NCBI GenBank assembly: GCA_963778465.1
Contig: CAVZUK010000003.1
Coordinates: 1,240,001-1,304,000, forward strand
From: CAVZBW01 sp963778465
GTDB taxonomy: Bacteria; Actinomycetota; Acidimicrobiia; Acidimicrobiales; RAAP-2
Direction of reading: 5' to 3'
DNA length: 64,000 bases
Positions 35,579-44,977 of the stretch are shown here, in pieces. The translations under genes were made by a program, and so were the position numbers. The notes beneath the pieces were generated by a model. That model saw nothing but the letters and a program-made list of their open reading frames with translations, was not told the origin of the DNA and made no database searches. Every line of letters begins with the position of its first letter. Within the stretch, counting starts at the first letter, position 1.

Positions 35579-36457
35579 TCACGGGCGCCCTGCACCGGGG
35601 ACGTCGACGGTCACGGCATCGATCCGCCCCATGGCTTCCGGCGCTCGCGCCGGCTTGTGGTGCTGCCCGCTCGCACAGATGAAGAGCGTCCGGCGGTCCG
35701 GCCCGCCGAGCACGACGGCGAGCGGGTCGATGTCGAGGGGGATCTCGTCGGTGATGCCGCCCCCCGGTTCGGCGCGGACCACTCGTCTGCCGATCGGATC
35801 GGCGGCCCAGATCGCGCCGGCTTCATCCAGGCAGATGCCGTCCGGGGGCGAGACGGGTATGCGGGCTCCCGCAGCCGGAGCCAGCTCGCCGAACACTCGG
35901 CCATTGCGTAGTGCGCCGTCCCCCTCGACGTCGAAGCAGGAGACACGGGACCGTCCACACTCGGCGACGTAGAGCGTGGACCCGTCGTCCGAGAGGGCCA
36001 TACCGTTGGGAACCGAGAGGTCCTCGGCGACCACGTCGACCGCTCCGTCGGCCTTGACGCGGAGGAGATCGGTCGTCTTGCGCTCCGTCGTCCCGCCCCA
36101 GAGGTCGTGGCCGAACTGGCTCACGTACGCGTTGCCGTCGGCGGACACGATCATGTCGTTGCATTGCCAAGGTGCGAGCGGCCTCAGGTCGGCGTGGACC
36201 TCTCGTGCGCCCGAGGGCGCTATTCGGTAGACGACGCGGCCCTCCATCCCGACCACGAGCAGGCTGCCGTCCGGCAGCCAGCCGAGGCCCCCGGGATCCT
36301 CGTCCGCGTCGAAGCGCTGCACCTCGTGCCTGCTCCCGTCCGCGTCGTAGCGGTAGACGGCGTTGCCCCACATGTCGGAGATCCACAGCACCCCGTCGTG
36401 CCACCTCGGGCACTCCGGGAGATGCAGCCCTTTGGCAAAGACCTCGGTCCTCGGCAT
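35579..36457 (-). CDS. SMP-30/gluconolactonase family lactonase
   Basis: 292 residues from ATG 36457, with AGAGGTGA 2-3 bases upstream. Six-bladed propeller features of SMP-30/LRE proteins are visible: metal Glu in PECPRWHDG near the N-terminus, QCNDMIV, Asn in SVPNGMAL and Asp in PPDGICLDEAG. Probably hydrolyses a lactone; metal-dependent, cytoplasmic. Converges on the second deacylase with a 49-bp gap. Confidence 0.85.
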   Translation of the reverse strand: MPRTEVFAKGLHLPECPRWHDGVLWISDMWGNAVYRYDADGSRHEVQRFDADEDPGGLGWLPDGSLLVVGMEGRVVYRIAPSGAREVHADLRPLAPWQCNDMIVSADGNAYVSQFGHDLWGGTTERKTTDLLRVKADGAVDVVAEDLSVPNGMALSDDGSTLYVAECGRSRVSCFDVEGDGALRNGRVFGELAPAAGARIPVSPPDGICLDEAGAIWAADPIGRRVVRAEPGGGITDEIPLDIDPLAVVLGGPDRRTLFICASGQHHKPARAPEAMGRIDAVTVDVPGAGRP

Positions 36458-36512
36458 GGTCACCTCTTTCCCCGACCCCTTGCCCCGATCGGCGCCCGCC
36501 AGTGTGCCCCAG

Positions 36513-36980
36513 ATGGCAGCATCTGGCATGGGGTCCACGCGCCTGCGTGGGGTGGGGACGTGGCTCGCCCGGGTGTTCGTCCTCGGGGTCGCGGGGGCTT
36601 ACTCGTGGTGGGTGGCCACGACGCCCCCCTTCACGACCGAGGCCGACCTGGCCGTGTTGGTGGGCTTCGGCGCCATGGCTGCGCTCGCAGGCCACACCTT
36701 GTGGAAGCGGCGCCCCGAGCATGCCTCGCCCGACCCCGTATCCGGTTCGTTGCCCGACGCAGCCTCGACCGCCGTGGCGCCCGGGAGCGCCGCCGCCTGG
36801 GTCGTCGTCATCGCCCTCGCGGCGGGGTTCGAGCTGGCGTGCTACCTGGCCGGACTCTCGGATCGCCAGGCCTTCCCGACGCTCAGCTCCCTCTACGACT
36901 CGGCGGCCACCTCGACCGCCGGCAAGGGCGCGATCGTCTTCGCCTGGCTCGCCCTCGGCTGGGGGCTCTTCCGCCGATGA
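36513..36980 (+). CDS. Small membrane protein, three to four helices
   Basis: About 155 residues from ATG 36513 (an ATG at 36528 is equally likely). Hydrophobic helices: WLARVFVLGVAGAYSWWV, LAVLVGFGAMAALAGHTL, AAAWVVVIALAAGFELACYL and a C-terminal IVFAWLALGWGLF. Function unknown. Its stop overlaps the start of the next small membrane gene (ATGA), a typical pair in actinobacterial genomes. Confidence 0.7.
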   Translation: MAASGMGSTRLRGVGTWLARVFVLGVAGAYSWWVATTPPFTTEADLAVLVGFGAMAALAGHTLWKRRPEHASPDPVSGSLPDAASTAVAPGSAAAWVVVIALAAGFELACYLAGLSDRQAFPTLSSLYDSAATSTAGKGAIVFAWLALGWGLFRR

Positions 36981-37174
36981 CGCGGAACGCCATCCTTGCC
37001 CTCTGGGCATCCCTCGCCCTGCTCCTGGTCGGCTGCGAGGTGCTGTCGCTGCTGAGCCGCCGGCGCTTCACCGGGCTGCAGGGCCTTCTCGACCGCCTCA
37101 CGCGGGGCAACGTCGCGTTCGTAGCCGTCTTCGTCGGGTGGATGTGGCTCGGGTGGCACTTCTTTGCCCGCTGA
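36977..37174 (+). CDS. 65-residue membrane protein (DUF6186-like)
   Basis: 65 residues, start overlapping the upstream stop by 4 bp. Two helices: ILALWASLALLLVGCEVLSL and NVAFVAVFVGWMWLGWHFF, with a basic loop between (RRRFTGLQGLLDRL). The WLGWHFF end is typical of a small actinobacterial family I recall as DUF6186. Function unknown; probably forms a complex with the preceding membrane protein. Confidence 0.7.
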   Translation: MTRNAILALWASLALLLVGCEVLSLLSRRRFTGLQGLLDRLTRGNVAFVAVFVGWMWLGWHFFAR

Positions 37175-37211
37175 GCCGCCGGGGTAGCGCCGCACCCGCG
37201 GGCTCTGGGGG

Positions 37212-38276
37212 TCAGGTCGTCGGCAGGGAAAAGATGTCCCGCAGTTCCCACGGCACCGGTGCCTCCAGCTGGTCGTAGGTGCACGAGGCGGGCTCCCGAT
37301 CGCTCCGCCACCGCCGGAACGACGTGGCGTGCCGGAAGCGGTCGCCCTGGAGGTGGTCGTAGGCGACCTCGCAGACGAGGCGGAGGGAGAGGGGCTCCCA
37401 GGCAGTGTCCCGGCCCTGGGTCCAGCGGCTGGTCGGCCCTTGCGGCGACGACGTCGCCGGATCGCTCCCGGCCTCCACCCACGGGTGCGGCTCGCCGGGC
37501 GAGAGGCGGATCCCCTCCAGCTCCTGCACCAGCTCCTGACGACGTGTCTTCGAGAAGCCCGAGCACACCCCGGCGCGGTGGAGCACGCCGTCGCCGTCGA
37601 AGAGGCCGAGGAGCAACGAGCCGACGCCGTCCTGCTTGTGCCAACGAAATCCCGCGACCGCACAGTCCGCCGTGCGTTCGTGCTTGACCTTGAACATGAC
37701 CCGCTCGCCCTCCTGGTAGGGCCGCGTTCGGTCTTTGGCCACCACTCCGTCGAGACCGGCCCCCTCGAAGCGAGAGAACCAGTCTCGTGCCACGTCGGGA
37801 TCGTCCGTGCTCGGCGTGAGGTGCACGGGCGGACGGATTCCCGCCAGCTCCCGTGCCAGGATCCTCCTCCGCTCCGAGAAGGGCTGGCCGCGCAGGTCTT
37901 CGTCGCCCAGGGCGAGCAGGTCGAAGGCGACGAAGGATCCGGGCATCTCCGCGGCGAGCTTCCTCACCCGTGACGCCGCGGGGTGCAGCCGGAGCTGCAG
38001 GGCGTCGAAGTCGAGGCCGTTCGGCCCGGCGATCACGATCTCGCCGTCGAGCACGCACCGATCGGGGAGCTGGTCGCGCAGCGCCTCGGCCACCTCGGGG
38101 AAGTACCGAGTGAGCGGCCGCTGGTTACGGCTCTCGAGGTTGACCTCGTCGCCGTCGCGGAACACGATCGAGCGAAAGCCGTCCCACTTGGGCTCGTAGA
38201 CGAGGTCGGGGGCGATCGGCAACTCGCGCTCCAGGCGGGCCAGCATGGGCTCGACGGGCGGAGCAAAAGGCAGCAT
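37212..38276 (-). CDS. ligC: ATP-dependent DNA ligase, LigC type
   Basis: 354 residues. Motif I EPKWDGFR has the adenylated Lys at residue 30, motif III/IIIa is AFDLLALG, motif IV is DGVVAKD and motif V is FKVKHERT. An OB-fold C-terminus follows. No polymerase or nuclease domain is attached and no ku gene is nearby, so it is a stand-alone LigC rather than LigD. In mycobacteria LigC has a backup role in repair. Converges with the small membrane pair. Confidence 0.88.
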   Translation of the reverse strand: MLPFAPPVEPMLARLERELPIAPDLVYEPKWDGFRSIVFRDGDEVNLESRNQRPLTRYFPEVAEALRDQLPDRCVLDGEIVIAGPNGLDFDALQLRLHPAASRVRKLAAEMPGSFVAFDLLALGDEDLRGQPFSERRRILARELAGIRPPVHLTPSTDDPDVARDWFSRFEGAGLDGVVAKDRTRPYQEGERVMFKVKHERTADCAVAGFRWHKQDGVGSLLLGLFDGDGVLHRAGVCSGFSKTRRQELVQELEGIRLSPGEPHPWVEAGSDPATSSPQGPTSRWTQGRDTAWEPLSLRLVCEVAYDHLQGDRFRHATSFRRWRSDREPASCTYDQLEAPVPWELRDIFSLPTT

Positions 38277-38371
38277 CCCGAGATTGTGCCCGCTCTGGGC
38301 CGCCGAGGAGGCGGACCCCGACCGGCCTGGTTCGACTCTCTTGGTCGGCGGCCTCGGTGCGGCTCGTCCGG

Positions 38372-39238
38372 CTAGGTGGTGAGGACTTCCTCAGCCAAAC
38401 CGTCCCCCGACGTACTGGCGGGTCCGCTCCTGGCGCGGTCCGCGAAGATCTGGTCCGTGTCGCCGTGCTCGACGAGATGCCCGTCGAAGAACAACATCGT
38501 GCGGTGCGACACCCGCCGGGCCTGTCCGAGGTTGTGTGTCACGATGATGACAGTGATCGCCGGAGTCAGGTTCTTCACCAGGGACTCGATGGCCGCCGTC
38601 GCCTGGGGGTCCAGAGACGAGGTCGGCTCGTCGAGCAGCAGCACTTGCGGATCGACGGCCAGGGCGCGAGCGAGACAGAGCAGCTGCTGCTGGCCTCCCG
38701 AGAGGGCGTAGGGCGAACCCCCAAGGCGATCCTTGACCGCCTCCCACAGGCCGACCTCGCGCAGCCGGTACTCGGCGACGTTCGCCAACTCCTTTCCCCT
38801 TGCCATTCGATGCGCCTTGACTCCGGCGACGACGTTGTCGCCGACGGACATCGGGAACGGGTTGGGCCGCTGGAAGGCCATCCCCACTCGCCGCGAGAGG
38901 AGCTGGAGGTTCTGGTCCGGTGCCCAGATGCTGTGTCCTTCGAGTTCCACGTCGCCACTGCGATGAAAGGTCGGGACCCTGTCGTTCATCCGGTTGAGCG
39001 TGCGAATGAAGACGGACTTCCCCGACCCGGTCGGCCCGATGAGTGCGGTGATCGTGCCCCGGGAGAAGGGCAGGGAAATATCGTGCAGGATCGTCTTGGT
39101 GCCAAATCCCACGGTCAACCCCTTTGCCTCCATGGCATAGCCCGAGTCGAGCGGCCGGACGACCGGCGAACTCGCCTCCGGGCGGATCGTCGGCCGGGCC
39201 AGCGAGGCCTCGTCTGGGTCGATCAGGTTTGTCGCCAT
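38372..39238 (-). CDS. pstB: PstB-like ABC-transporter ATPase (orphan)
   Basis: 288 residues from ATG 39238 with GGAGGTG 9 bases upstream. Walker A GPTGSGKSVF, signature LSGGQQQ, Walker B VLLLDEPTSSLDP and H-loop VTHN are intact. TLNRMND, GMAFQRPNPFPMSV and QARRVSH are specific to phosphate-importer ATPases. The N-terminal ~35 residues are an extra tail. The Arg normally after the signature (QQQRLC) is Leu here. No pstS, pstC or pstA is adjacent, unlike the usual operon. Confidence 0.82.
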   Translation of the reverse strand: MATNLIDPDEASLARPTIRPEASSPVVRPLDSGYAMEAKGLTVGFGTKTILHDISLPFSRGTITALIGPTGSGKSVFIRTLNRMNDRVPTFHRSGDVELEGHSIWAPDQNLQLLSRRVGMAFQRPNPFPMSVGDNVVAGVKAHRMARGKELANVAEYRLREVGLWEAVKDRLGGSPYALSGGQQQLLCLARALAVDPQVLLLDEPTSSLDPQATAAIESLVKNLTPAITVIIVTHNLGQARRVSHRTMLFFDGHLVEHGDTDQIFADRARSGPASTSGDGLAEEVLTT

Positions 39239-39407
39239 GGCCCGCACCCACCTCCCGGGGAGTCCCGTCGTCATCTGCGGTACGTCGCGTCGATTGCGTT
39301 CCGTACTCAAGACCGAGTATGTCGGCCGCGCCTGGCCAGCGGTAGGGACGAAGGTCGTGGCGTCTGTGACGAAAGGGGGGCGACCCGAAGAGACCTCCCT
39401 CGCGCGC

Positions 39408-39875
39408 TCAGTGCGGTCGGCCTCCTCCGGCCAACTCGAGGGCGTGGGGCAGGACGTCGACGATCGCGCCCAGCTGCTCACGAGCGCCCTTTGTGGAGCC
39501 GGGCAGGTTGACGACGATCGCCGCACCCACGACCCCGGCCCTTCCTCTCGAGAGCCGCCCGAGGGGGTTCACTGCCCGCATCGCCTCCGCGAGCCCCGGT
39601 GCCTCGCGGTCGACCACCGACCCCGTCGCCTCGGGCGTGAGGTCGTCCGGCGTGAACCCGCTGCCTCCGGTCGTCACGACCAGGCCCTCGAAGTCGGTCA
39701 CCAGGCGGCGCAGGGCCTCGGTCACCGGGTTCAACCCGTCGGGGACCACCGCCCGCTCGACCACCGTGAAGCCGCTCTCGGCGAGGAGCTCGGCGACCGC
39801 CTCCCCCGAGGTGTCGCTCCGTGTGCCGGCGGCCACCCCGCTCGACACGGTCAGGACCTTGGCGTGCAGCTCCAC
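39408..39875 (-). CDS. MogA/MoaB-family molybdopterin-binding protein
   Basis: 155 residues from GTG 39875, preceded by GAGGAG 6 bases upstream. The MoCF-binding signature is TTGGSGFTPDDLTPEAT (about residues 68-84), and the C-terminal INLPG-type loop appears as VNLPGSTKGA. Family members bind molybdopterin and adenylate it (Mog) or have related roles (MoaB). Downstream of the sulfotransferase with a 10-bp gap, an unexpected neighbour for cofactor biosynthesis. Confidence 0.85.
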   Translation of the reverse strand: MELHAKVLTVSSGVAAGTRSDTSGEAVAELLAESGFTVVERAVVPDGLNPVTEALRRLVTDFEGLVVTTGGSGFTPDDLTPEATGSVVDREAPGLAEAMRAVNPLGRLSRGRAGVVGAAIVVNLPGSTKGAREQLGAIVDVLPHALELAGGGRPH

Positions 39876-39885
39876 TCGGGGCTCC

Positions 39886-41163
39886 TCACGGCTCGTCGGG
39901 CACGGCGAAGTAGGACCGGTAGCGGGCCGATCGAGCACGTTCGCGCTCACGGTCGAGGCCCAGGTCGTCGAACGAGTAGCTGTGGCCCCCGTGGAGTCCC
40001 CTCGGGCGAGCGGCCAGATGCTCCTCCATGCGTTGCCGCGCGTCGTCGCGGAGGTCGTCGCCGAGGTGCTCGTAGAGGGCCTCGAGCTGACCCATGGGGT
40101 CCGCCAGGAAGTCGGCGTAGCGGCAGTGCTGGACCGTGGCGCGGTCGAGGAAGCCGTTCTCGGACAGCGTGACCAGCCGGTCGAGGTCGGTCAGGTAGAG
40201 CTCGGCGCTCTCGGCGCCGAGGGCGGAGAGGTCGACCCGATCGCTGTGCGCCCACCGGAGGGTGGCGAGGAGGCTGACGACGGAGCCGAGCACCGAGAGG
40301 GGGTCCCGGTGGGTGATGGCCAGCCGGGCGTCGGGATAGACCTCGAGGAGGGTCCCCAGCGAGTGCAGGTGAACGGGGGACTTGAGGACCCAGGTCTTCC
40401 CGGGAGGGAACCGGCGCTGGAGGACGCGCAGGACTCGCCGATGCATCTCGTAGGCCGGCCGCATGTCGGCTCCGGCGAGGTACGTGGCGTAGGAGGGGAC
40501 GTCGTAGCGGCTGGTGAACTCCTCGGACAAGAACTCGAGCGACATGGCCGAGAGGCATTCCTTGGGCATGCGCGCCCCGTACTCGTGGATCGCGAGGAGC
40601 CCCGAGACCATGATCGTGGGCAGGCGCAGCTCCAGGTCGGCGAGGGGAATGCGGGCGTCCGCGGCGAAGCGCTCGGGGTCGGGGTCGGGCGGTGGGACTG
40701 GCCGCACGAGCTCCCAGCCCTCGGGGGCGCGCCGACGGGGGTCGGTGGCGAGGAGGGAGTGCAGGATCGTGGTGCCCGTGCGGGGCGCCCCGGTGACCAC
40801 GAGGGGGCGCTCGATGACCTCGTCTTGCACCCCGGGGTCCGTTGCCTCGTACGCCACGAGCTGCAGCCGGACCTCGAGCATGCGGACGACGAAGCGGCGG
40901 GTCATCCATCGCCCGGTGACCGTGAGAGCCGCCTCGTCCTCGAGCGCCCCGAGCAGCACCTGTAGGGGCTCGAGGAAGCGGTCGTCGCCGAAGGCGCCCA
41001 ACCCGGTGTCGGCTACGCCCCGCCGGGCGCAGGCCTCGGCGAGCAGCTCGTCTCTGTCGAAGGGTCTCCGCGCCACCTCGGACATCGGCAGCACGTCGCC
41101 ACGATTGGCCGCCTCGACCCACTCCGGACGAGGCTCGGGCTGCCACCCGGCCCCGGCGGTCAC
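39886..41163 (-). CDS. PAPS-dependent sulfotransferase family protein
   Basis: 425 residues from GTG 41163. The 5'-phosphosulfate loop is VVTGAPRTGTT (about residues 122-132), and the 3'-phosphate segment is ITHRDPLSVLGS. The fold matches the Sulfotransfer_3 group common in actinobacteria, where substrates are lipids, glycans or sterols. Its start overlaps the stop of the DUF1214-like gene by 4 bp, so both are translated together. Confidence 0.85.
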   Translation of the reverse strand: MTAGAGWQPEPRPEWVEAANRGDVLPMSEVARRPFDRDELLAEACARRGVADTGLGAFGDDRFLEPLQVLLGALEDEAALTVTGRWMTRRFVVRMLEVRLQLVAYEATDPGVQDEVIERPLVVTGAPRTGTTILHSLLATDPRRRAPEGWELVRPVPPPDPDPERFAADARIPLADLELRLPTIMVSGLLAIHEYGARMPKECLSAMSLEFLSEEFTSRYDVPSYATYLAGADMRPAYEMHRRVLRVLQRRFPPGKTWVLKSPVHLHSLGTLLEVYPDARLAITHRDPLSVLGSVVSLLATLRWAHSDRVDLSALGAESAELYLTDLDRLVTLSENGFLDRATVQHCRYADFLADPMGQLEALYEHLGDDLRDDARQRMEEHLAARPRGLHGGHSYSFDDLGLDRERERARSARYRSYFAVPDEP

Positions 41164-42404
41164 GTTCGGAACCGCCAGAGCAGATGCTCTCGTCGCCGCT
41201 CCACCTCGGCCCTTCGCCCCTCGGCGTCCGGTCGCCGGTCACTCTCGTGCGCGAGGGTGCGGACCTCCTCGACCGGCACCACCCGGGCCACGGGCTCGGG
41301 GGCGGGACCCTCGGGCCAGAACCATCGCAGCGTGAGCAGCCCACTGCGCCGACCGCCGGTGTCGAGCCAATTGGCGATGCCGGGGTCCTCCGCAGAGACG
41401 GCGGCCCTCACCAGGCCGCCCGGGTCCACGTTGGTCTGGACGTGGTTGATTGCCGCCACCCTCGTCAGCACGTCGGGCGGCTCGAACCAGCCCATGGTGT
41501 ACAGCTGGAGGCTCCAGTAGCGAGCGTGGGGCACCGAGGTCTCCACGTAGAGGGCCTCGCCGGGCTCGAGCTCCCAAAAGCAGAAGGCGTAGCGGGCCGA
41601 CGACAGCCCCTTGGCCACCTGCAGCGAGGCGGCGAAGGAGTTGTCCGTCCGTTCGGCTTTCGCCTCCCTCATGTACTGGTTCCAGTAGACGACGGAGTCC
41701 TCGGTTTCCGCCCCCGCCTCGGCCAGGCGGGACGCCAGCACCTCGCCCGTCAGGCGCCCGGGAGGCTCGAGGTCGTCGAGGCACTCGATCACGAAGGTCG
41801 CCGGCTCGTCGACCTGCCAGTCGAAGTAGTACTCCCGGATCGAGACCATGACGGCCCCCTCGGGGAGCGCCACGTGGCGGAGTCCGCCGGTCGTGTCCCC
41901 GTCGGGCGGATCGCCACCGAGGAGGAGCTCGAACTCGTCGCCTCGCCCGATGCCGATGTCCGACGCCGTCACCTCGACGAGGGTCCCCCACTTCCTGCGG
42001 TGCATGAAGCCGGCACGCACCGCCAGGATGAAGTCCTCGCAAGAGTGCATCCGGCCACGGATGCGGTAGCGACGTCGCGGGTCGATGCGAGCGTGGTGGT
42101 AGGCGTTGTCGACGTTGGGGCCGCCCCAGATCCCGACGAGGTCGTTGTGCCGCTGGAAGGTCGGAGAGCGGGCGTCACCGTGCGTGACCGTCCAGGCGAG
42201 CCAGCAGGAGGCCAGGCGGGCGAGGTGCGAGAAGCCCTCCACCCGGTCCTCGGCCGCTTCGGGGAACTCGTCGGTGAGCAGCCGGTCGCCCAGGGCCTCG
42301 AGGGTGCGGCAGAGGTCCCGCCATGCCGCAGCCTCGACCGGTACCGGATCGACGGCCGCGCCGGCTCGGTCCTCGGCACCCCGCGTGTCCTGTTCGTCCC
42401 GCAT
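41160..42404 (-). CDS. DUF1214-like protein
   Basis: 414 residues from ATG 42404. The C-terminal half has the DUF1214-type region (SARYAFCFWELEPGEALYVE seen in parts, then WSLQLYTMGW and TNVDPGG), often paired with DUF1254 in secreted or membrane proteins. Here there is no signal peptide. The N-terminal half (DNAYHHARIDPRRRYRI) is also family-typical. Function unknown; coupled to the sulfotransferase, which may modify or use its ligand. Confidence 0.7.
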   Translation of the reverse strand: MRDEQDTRGAEDRAGAAVDPVPVEAAAWRDLCRTLEALGDRLLTDEFPEAAEDRVEGFSHLARLASCWLAWTVTHGDARSPTFQRHNDLVGIWGGPNVDNAYHHARIDPRRRYRIRGRMHSCEDFILAVRAGFMHRRKWGTLVEVTASDIGIGRGDEFELLLGGDPPDGDTTGGLRHVALPEGAVMVSIREYYFDWQVDEPATFVIECLDDLEPPGRLTGEVLASRLAEAGAETEDSVVYWNQYMREAKAERTDNSFAASLQVAKGLSSARYAFCFWELEPGEALYVETSVPHARYWSLQLYTMGWFEPPDVLTRVAAINHVQTNVDPGGLVRAAVSAEDPGIANWLDTGGRRSGLLTLRWFWPEGPAPEPVARVVPVEEVRTLAHESDRRPDAEGRRAEVERRREHLLWRFRT

Positions 42405-42564
42405 CCGCCGGACCGTATCGTCGCCGGCCGATCCGTGCGAACGGGGGAGGCGTTCGGGAGCACTCGGCGTCCGGTGACGAAGGGGCGCCCGACACGGCGC
42501 CTCTTTTTCGAAGTGTGATGTCAAGCGATCGACTGATGGCACTCGACGAAATCCGGTTCTGCGG

Positions 42565-43050
42565 TCAGCGCCCGGTCTGCCCGTCGATCAGCTCGCGAAG
42601 GATGTCGGCGTGCCCGGCGTGTCGGGCGGTCTCCTCGAGGAGATGGGCGAGCACCCACCGGAGGTTGACGGGCGTGCCTGTCGCGCCCGCACTGTCGTCG
42701 GCACGGCACGGCTGGTCGAGATCGGAGGCGGTCACGAGCGTGTCGACGACCGCCCAGGTGGCCCGGTAGTCGTCGACCGCCCGGGCCAACGTGTCCTCCG
42801 GGAGCACCTCGTCGGAGGGCACGTCGACCTCCTGGCCACCGAATCGCCGCAGCGCCCAGGTGATCTCGGCGCCTCGCATGTGCTGGACCAGCCACAGCAG
42901 CGTCGTCCCGGTGCCGACCATCTCCCGTCGGGCGTCTGTCGGGCCGACGCCCGTGACTTTGCGGACCAGCGACTCCCGCTGGTAACCGAGGAGTGCGAGC
43001 AGCGTCTCGCGCTCGTCCCCGGTGAGCCGGGGCGGCTTGCGGTCGGGCAC
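42565..43050 (-). CDS. DinB-like (DUF664) metal-binding protein
   Basis: 161 residues from GTG 43050. Four-helix DinB fold: ERETLLALLGYQRESLVRKV, the first metal His in LVQHMRGAE and the C-terminal HLLEETARHAGHADILRE with two His ligands. Family members include mycothiol-dependent enzymes in actinobacteria. Divergent from the acyl-CoA synthetase, 60 bp apart. Confidence 0.82.
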   Translation of the reverse strand: MPDRKPPRLTGDERETLLALLGYQRESLVRKVTGVGPTDARREMVGTGTTLLWLVQHMRGAEITWALRRFGGQEVDVPSDEVLPEDTLARAVDDYRATWAVVDTLVTASDLDQPCRADDSAGATGTPVNLRWVLAHLLEETARHAGHADILRELIDGQTGR

Positions 43051-43110
43051 CGGCGACGACCCTATCCTTGGGCCACCGGCGGGACCCAGGGGGTGCGAAG
43101 TTGAGGTGTC

Positions 43111-44877
43111 GTGATGTCTCGAGCAGCTGAGGGAGGGGCCGCGAGCACGCTCCGGTGGAGCCGCGGGGCCGAGCTCGACGAGGCCACCCGAGAGCGCCTG
43201 CTCGGCCACGGGGCACCGTTCGAGACCGCCTTCGAGGACGTGCTCGGCGTGCACCAGGAGGTGTTCGTGCGGCGCCCTCCGAGCCTGCCGGCCATGCTGG
43301 AGTTGACGGCGCAGGCCCACCCGGACCGGGTCTACCTCGCCTTTCCCGAGCGCGATCTCACCTACGCCTCGGTGCGGGACGTGGTGCGCCGGCTCGCCGG
43401 CCTGCTCGCCGCTCGCTACGGGATCTCCAAGGGCGACCGGGTGGCGATGGTGGGCGCCAACGACCTCGGGTACGCCCTGGCGTACTGGGCGACGCTCGAG
43501 CTCGGCGCCATCGTGGCCGGCCTCAACGGGTGGTGGTCAGCGCCCGAGCTGCGGTACGGGATCGAGCTGTCGGCGCCGCGGCTCGTGCTCGGTGACCGGC
43601 CCCGTCTCGACCGGCTGAGGGAGGCCGCGCCCCCCGGAGGCCACGAGGAAGTCCCGGTCGTCACCTTCGAGGAGCTCCTTGTTGGGCTCGAGGCGGACGG
43701 CCCCGAGCCGCCGGACGTGGCGATCGACGAGGACGACCCGGCGATCATCCTCTTTACCAGCGGCACGACGGGTCGGCCGAAGGGCGCCACGTTGTCGCAC
43801 CGGAACCTCCTCCACTTCGGCCAGACGTCTTTTCTGCGGATCGCCATCGGGGCGGCGCTCAGCCCCGCGGGGGCGGGGCCGTCGGCGGACATCCAGCCTT
43901 CGTCGCTGTGCGTCAGCCCCTTCTTCCACGTCTCGGGGATGGTCGCGCTGCTCGGTCAGCCGTGGAGCGGGGCCAAGGTCGTCTTCCCCCGGCCCGGTCG
44001 GTGGAGCGAGGAGGTGCACCTGCGCCTCACCGAAGAGCATCGGCTCACGTCCTGGAGCGGCGTCCCGACGCAGTTTTGGCGGGTGCTGCAATACCCCGAC
44101 CTGGACCGCTTCGACCTGAGCAGCCTGCGTTCCGTGGGTGGGGGCGGGGCGACCTTCCAGCCCGAGCTCATCCGTCAGCTCAACGAGCGGTTCCCCGGCG
44201 TCTCGATCGGCGTCGGGTACGGGATGTCCGAGTCGACCGGCATGGGCCTCGGCACCGGCGGCCCGTTGCTCGCGGCCTTCCCGACCTCGGTCGGCGTGCC
44301 CAATCCCACGTCCGAGGTCGAGATCCGCCGCGCCGACGGCACGAAGGCGCCGGACGGCGAGGTCGGCGAGATCTGCCTGCGTCACGCCAGCATCTTCCTC
44401 GGCTACTGGAACGACGAGGGGGCGACCAAGGAGGTCTTGGACGCCGATCGCTGGTACCGCACGGGGGACTACGGCCGCATCGTCGACGGGCTGGTCTACC
44501 TCGAGAGCCGGCTGCGCGACCTGATCATCCGCGGCGGCGAGAACATCTACCCGATCGAGATCGAGAACCGCCTTGTCGAGCATCCCGACGTCGACGACGC
44601 GGCCGTGATCGGCGTCGAACACCCCACCCTCGGCCAGGAGGTCCTCGCCGTCGTGGTGGTGAGGAACGGCGGGTCGCTCTCCTCGCGCGACGTCCGGGAC
44701 TGGGTGCGCTCCGGCCTGGCGTCGTTCAAGGTGCCGGCCCATGTCGCCTTCGTGCCCGACCTGCCCTACACGGAGAGCGGCAAGCTCCAGAAGCGGCTGC
44801 TCGAAGACCGCGCCGATGAGCTCCTTGCCGACAGTGGGTTCGAGACCGGCGAAGGGGCGATCCAAAGCGGGAGCTAA
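43111..44877 (+). CDS. AMP-forming acyl-CoA synthetase
   Basis: 588 residues. GTG 43111 and ATG 43114 are both usable; GAGGTG lies just upstream. P-loop FTSGTTGRPKG (A3), YGMSEST (A5), YRTGDYGR (A8) and the terminal Lys in SGKLQKR (A10) are intact. Activates a carboxylic acid with ATP and CoA. The gene stands alone, next to an SGNH hydrolase and DinB protein; chain length unknown. Confidence 0.9.
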   Translation: MMSRAAEGGAASTLRWSRGAELDEATRERLLGHGAPFETAFEDVLGVHQEVFVRRPPSLPAMLELTAQAHPDRVYLAFPERDLTYASVRDVVRRLAGLLAARYGISKGDRVAMVGANDLGYALAYWATLELGAIVAGLNGWWSAPELRYGIELSAPRLVLGDRPRLDRLREAAPPGGHEEVPVVTFEELLVGLEADGPEPPDVAIDEDDPAIILFTSGTTGRPKGATLSHRNLLHFGQTSFLRIAIGAALSPAGAGPSADIQPSSLCVSPFFHVSGMVALLGQPWSGAKVVFPRPGRWSEEVHLRLTEEHRLTSWSGVPTQFWRVLQYPDLDRFDLSSLRSVGGGGATFQPELIRQLNERFPGVSIGVGYGMSESTGMGLGTGGPLLAAFPTSVGVPNPTSEVEIRRADGTKAPDGEVGEICLRHASIFLGYWNDEGATKEVLDADRWYRTGDYGRIVDGLVYLESRLRDLIIRGGENIYPIEIENRLVEHPDVDDAAVIGVEHPTLGQEVLAVVVVRNGGSLSSRDVRDWVRSGLASFKVPAHVAFVPDLPYTESGKLQKRLLEDRADELLADSGFETGEGAIQSGS

Positions 44878-44977
44878 GGGGAGACGTGGGTGACGGAGCT
44901 GGCGTCGTCGCGACTCTCACGTGACGCCACGGCGTGATCGATTGCCGCAGGACGGGTGCCGATTTAGGGTGCACCGC

